Source: DASTDH01 sp041167675 (GTDB taxonomy: Bacteria; Verrucomicrobiota; Verrucomicrobiia; Chthoniobacterales; JAFAMB01). Taken from it: a DNA stretch of 64,000 nucleotides. The position numbers and the translations under genes were made by a program. Shown piece by piece: positions 60,842 to 64,000 of the stretch. Location: the NCBI GenBank assembly GCA_041167675.1, contig JBEEIB010000301.1, positions 1 to 64,000 of the forward strand, read 5' to 3'. Below the pieces are notes generated by a model. The model saw only the letters and a list, made by a program, of their open reading frames with translations. It was not told the origin of the DNA and did not search any database. Every line of letters starts with the position of its first letter. The first letter of the stretch is position 1.

Positions 60842-63800
60842 ATGGCGAAGCAACTTCCTCAATCAAGTTCATTCAATATATTAGACGCGCTCGCCCAGCG
60901 CATCCTAATCCTCGACGGAGCGATGGGTACAATGGTTCAGCGGTTTCGCCTCCAAGAGGAAGATTATCGCGGTGGCCGCTTTCGAGATCATCCGATCGGC
61001 CTGAAGAACAATAATGACGTTCTCAATCTGACTCAGCCCCAAATAATCGAACAGATTCATCGTGAATATCTGGCGGCGGGTGCGGATATCATCGAAACCA
61101 ATACTTTCAATGCGACTGCGATTTCTCAGGAGGACTTCGGCCTGCAGAAATTGGTGGCAGAGATGAATCGTACAGCGGCGGAATTGGCCAAGGCTGCGGT
61201 CGCCGAGTGCATGGCCGTGGATCCTTCTCGGCGGCGATATGTCGCTGGATCAATTGGCCCGTTAAATCGCACGCTCTCGATCTCCCGCGACGTTAACGAT
61301 CCGGGCAAGAGGGAGGTGACCTGGGAGCAAGTGAAAAACGCCTATGGCGAGCAAGCGCAAGCGTTGCTCGAGGGAGGCGTCGATTTGCTATTGGTGGAGA
61401 CGACCTTTGATACCCTCAATCTGAAAGCGGCGTTATTTGCGATCGAAGAGGTATTTGCCAAGATAGGCTATCGAGTGCCGCTGATGGCCTCCGGAACAAT
61501 CACTGACGCAAGCGGACGTACGCTGACCGGACAAACGACCGAGGCTTTCTGGATCTCAATCTCCCACGCTCCGCTACTCAGCGTCGGGCTCAATTGTGCT
61601 CTTGGGCCCAAGGAGCTTAGACCGTACATTGAAGAACTGGCGCGGATCGCACCAATCTACGTTTCTTGCTATCCTAATGCCGGCCTGCCCGATCCGCTGT
61701 CGCCGACTGGTTTTCCGGAAACGCCGGAATCACTGGCTCCTCAGCTGAAAGAGTGGGCAGAGTTGGGTTGGCTGAACATAGTCGGTGGATGTTGTGGAAC
61801 CACACCGGAACACATCGCCGCGCTCGCCAAGTTGGTAGGCGGTCTTCCGCCTCGGAGACTACCGGAAAAGAAAATCCAAACTCAATTGAGTGGTTTGGAG
61901 CCTTATCAATTTGGCTCAACCTACACCGTCATCGGTGAGCGAACCAACATCACTGGCTCACCGAAATTTTCGAAACTCATCTTGGCTGGAGATTTTGATG
62001 GAGCGTTGGCCGTCGCTCGCCAGCAGGTCGAGGGGGGAGCGAACATTCTCGATGTTAACATGGACGAAGGAATGATCGATTCCGAAGCGGCCATGCGGAA
62101 ATTTCTGAACTTGGTTGCAGCTGAACCGGACATCTCCCGATTGCCGATTATGGTGGACAGTTCAAAATGGTCCGTGTTGGAGGCTGGTTTGCAGTGTATT
62201 CAAGGTAAAGGCGTTGTTAATTCGATCAGTTTGAAGGAGGGCGAGGAAAAGTTTCGAATCCACGCTGAGTTAGTGCGCCGGTACGGCGCTGCCGTTGTCG
62301 TGATGGCATTCGACGAAAAAGGACAAGCCGACACATTTGAGCGCAAAATCGAAATTTGTGCGCGGGCTTACCGGCTATTGGTAGAAGAGATTGGCTTCCC
62401 TCCGGAAGATATCATTTTCGATCCGAACATACTTACGGTCGCTACTGGTATGGAGGAACACAATTCCTACGCGAAAACATTTATTGAGGCGACAAGATGG
62501 ATTAAGGCCCATCTGCCGCACTGCCGGGTAAGCGGAGGAGTTAGCAATATCTCCTTCTCATTTCGGGGTAACAATGCTGTCCGAGAGGCGATGCACGCGG
62601 CTTTTCTCTATCATGCGATTCAGGCGGGTATGGACATGGGAATCGTGAACGCTGGACAGCTGGCGGTGTACGAACAGATCCCGGCGGTTCTCCTCGAGCT
62701 GGTCGAAGACGTGCTTTTCGACCGGCGCAAGGATGCGACGGAGCGGCTGGTAGATTTTGCCGAGCGGGTAAAACAAACCGCCAAAGCAGAGGTGAAAGAC
62801 GAGGCTTGGCGATCTACCGAGGTGGAGGAGCGGCTGGCCTATGCTCTGATCAAAGGCATCGTCGATTACATCGATGTTGATACCGAAGAGGCGCGCCAAA
62901 AGTACTCTCGACCAATTTCCGTCATCGAGGGTCCGCTGATGAAGGGAATGAGCATCGTTGGCGATCTATTCGGATCCGGGAAAATGTTTCTTCCCCAAGT
63001 GGTAAAGAGCGCGCGGGTGATGAAAAAAGCCGTCGCTTATCTCATGCCGTTCATGGAAAAAGAAAAGGAAACTAATCCGGAAAGACGAGCTCAGGGCAAA
63101 ATTGTGATCGCCACGGTCAAGGGAGACGTTCATGACATCGGTAAAAATATCGTTGGTGTCGTGTTGGCCTGCAACAATTTCGAGGTGACGGATCTCGGGG
63201 TTATGGTACCCGCCGAAAAAATCTTGGAAGAAGCACGAAAGCGAAACGCCGACGTAATTGGACTGAGCGGATTAATTACTCCGTCGCTCGATGAGATGGT
63301 CCATGTCGCCCAAGAGATGGAGCGACTGGGTTACACCGAACCGCTGTTGATCGGCGGAGCAACCACCAGCCGCGCTCATACCTCGGTGAAAATTGCACCG
63401 CACTATTCCGGACCGGTTATTCACGTGCTGGATGCGTCGCGAGCCGCTGGGGTGGTGTCCTCTATGCTGAGCGAAGATCTCAAGCCGAGCTTCATCGCGA
63501 AAAATGCTGAAGAACAGAACAAGCTTCGTCTGGAGTTTCAGCAAAAGATCAGCAGTAAACCTTTACTCTCGATTGGAGCGGCCCGAGAGCGGAAAGAACC
63601 GATCGATTGGAGCACGGCTCAGATTGATCGACCCAGCTTTTCTGGAGCGGAGTCGATCGGAAGCCAGCCGCTCGATGAACTGGTTTCTTACATCGATTGG
63701 TCGCCATTTTTCCATACTTGGGAATTACGTGGGCGATTCCCGGCCATTCTCGATGATCCAGAGGTGGGATCCCAGGCTCGACAGCTGTTCGAAGACGCGC

Positions 63801-64000
63801 AGAAACTACTCCAGGATATCGTGAACAGTCGTCTTATCACTGCCAAAGGAGTCTACGGATTCTGGCCGGCTAATAGTGTGGGTGATGATATTGAGGTATA
63901 CCATGAGGAATCCCGGACGAACGTGCTTGCAGTCTTCCGCATGCTCCGTCAGCAAATGGATAAGCCCTCGGGTCAGTTCAATCATTGCTTGGCCGATTTT
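60842..64000 (+). CDS. metH: Cobalamin-dependent methionine synthase, 3' truncated by window end
   Basis: 1053 codons are visible and open at the edge (E. coli MetH is 1227). Domains in order: homocysteine-binding barrel with zinc ligands C252, C317 and C318 (LNCALG, GGCCGTT); pterin-binding barrel (YTVIGERTNITGSPKF, about residue 360 onward); B12 domain with DVHDIGKN, where H764 ligates cobalt; and the start of the AdoMet reactivation domain (SPFFHTWELRG). It transfers methyl from methyltetrahydrofolate to homocysteine. The ATG follows a perfect inverted repeat by 53 bases. The gene is complete as far as it goes, with no frameshift. Confidence 0.96.
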   Translation, partial: MAKQLPQSSSFNILDALAQRILILDGAMGTMVQRFRLQEEDYRGGRFRDHPIGLKNNNDVLNLTQPQIIEQIHREYLAAGADIIETNTFNATAISQEDFGLQKLVAEMNRTAAELAKAAVAECMAVDPSRRRYVAGSIGPLNRTLSISRDVNDPGKREVTWEQVKNAYGEQAQALLEGGVDLLLVETTFDTLNLKAALFAIEEVFAKIGYRVPLMASGTITDASGRTLTGQTTEAFWISISHAPLLSVGLNCALGPKELRPYIEELARIAPIYVSCYPNAGLPDPLSPTGFPETPESLAPQLKEWAELGWLNIVGGCCGTTPEHIAALAKLVGGLPPRRLPEKKIQTQLSGLEPYQFGSTYTVIGERTNITGSPKFSKLILAGDFDGALAVARQQVEGGANILDVNMDEGMIDSEAAMRKFLNLVAAEPDISRLPIMVDSSKWSVLEAGLQCIQGKGVVNSISLKEGEEKFRIHAELVRRYGAAVVVMAFDEKGQADTFERKIEICARAYRLLVEEIGFPPEDIIFDPNILTVATGMEEHNSYAKTFIEATRWIKAHLPHCRVSGGVSNISFSFRGNNAVREAMHAAFLYHAIQAGMDMGIVNAGQLAVYEQIPAVLLELVEDVLFDRRKDATERLVDFAERVKQTAKAEVKDEAWRSTEVEERLAYALIKGIVDYIDVDTEEARQKYSRPISVIEGPLMKGMSIVGDLFGSGKMFLPQVVKSARVMKKAVAYLMPFMEKEKETNPERRAQGKIVIATVKGDVHDIGKNIVGVVLACNNFEVTDLGVMVPAEKILEEARKRNADVIGLSGLITPSLDEMVHVAQEMERLGYTEPLLIGGATTSRAHTSVKIAPHYSGPVIHVLDASRAAGVVSSMLSEDLKPSFIAKNAEEQNKLRLEFQQKISSKPLLSIGAARERKEPIDWSTAQIDRPSFSGAESIGSQPLDELVSYIDWSPFFHTWELRGRFPAILDDPEVGSQARQLFEDAQKLLQDIVNSRLITAKGVYGFWPANSVGDDIEVYHEESRTNVLAVFRMLRQQMDKPSGQFNHCLADF

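Overview
The window reads as a contiguous piece of a Gram-negative bacterial chromosome. LpxA and an LptD-type outer-membrane protein indicate a lipopolysaccharide outer membrane. Many short dispersed intergenic phrases recur, such as variants of GACGCCAAGACGCAAAG and GCGGAATGCGGAA. Together with short secreted proteins, weak Shine-Dalgarno signals and moderate GC, these suggest a soil Verrucomicrobiota (Chthoniobacterales/Spartobacteria-like). That placement is an inference from style; no rRNA or other phylogenetic marker was used. No tRNA, rRNA, CRISPR array, phage or complete insertion sequence was seen.

Layout. 1-1,000: the 3' end of a REP-associated tyrosine transposase followed by repeats. 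1,000-20,700: an accessory stretch holding Lhr helicase, a VOC dioxygenase, small secreted proteins and lipoproteins, an AraC regulator, a HAD acid phosphatase, a TauE exporter, RtcB, a lysozyme-like protein and a subtilase whose signal peptide is out of frame; most of the dispersed repeats lie here. 21,000-25,800: pyruvate kinase, a GumN lipoprotein, a CHASE3 membrane protein, a C39-like peptidase and a decayed sugar transferase. 25,848-31,949 (+): aroD, an AcvB/VirJ-like hydrolase, mprF, a SanA-like protein, panD and a MuiA-like protein. 31,966-41,470 (-): rsmB, ugd, lptD, galE, a 3D-domain lipoprotein, lpxA and an MFS pump, with a divergent LysR regulator. 42,700-45,700: radC with a partial 3' duplicate and inverted repeats around an NTF2-like gene, then a 12-residue-repeat secreted protein.

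45,822-58,132 (-): NADH dehydrogenase subunits nuoD-E-F-G-H-I-J-K-L-M-N, with a small BamE-like lipoprotein gene between nuoD and nuoE and no nuoA, nuoB or nuoC at the head. A TGTGA-N6-TCACA palindrome lies between nuoD and a divergent type II NADH dehydrogenase gene, which is followed by a UbiA-type prenyltransferase and by metH, cut by the window end. The right third is therefore a respiratory/quinone block, the middle an envelope and membrane-lipid block, and the left third repeat-rich accessory DNA.

The most rewarding places to look are the acvB-mprF-sanA cluster, the incomplete nuo operon with its built-in lipoprotein and CRP-type operator, the repeat families with their neighbouring transposase, the subtilase frameshift, the radC duplication and the GPLHR-repeat protein.
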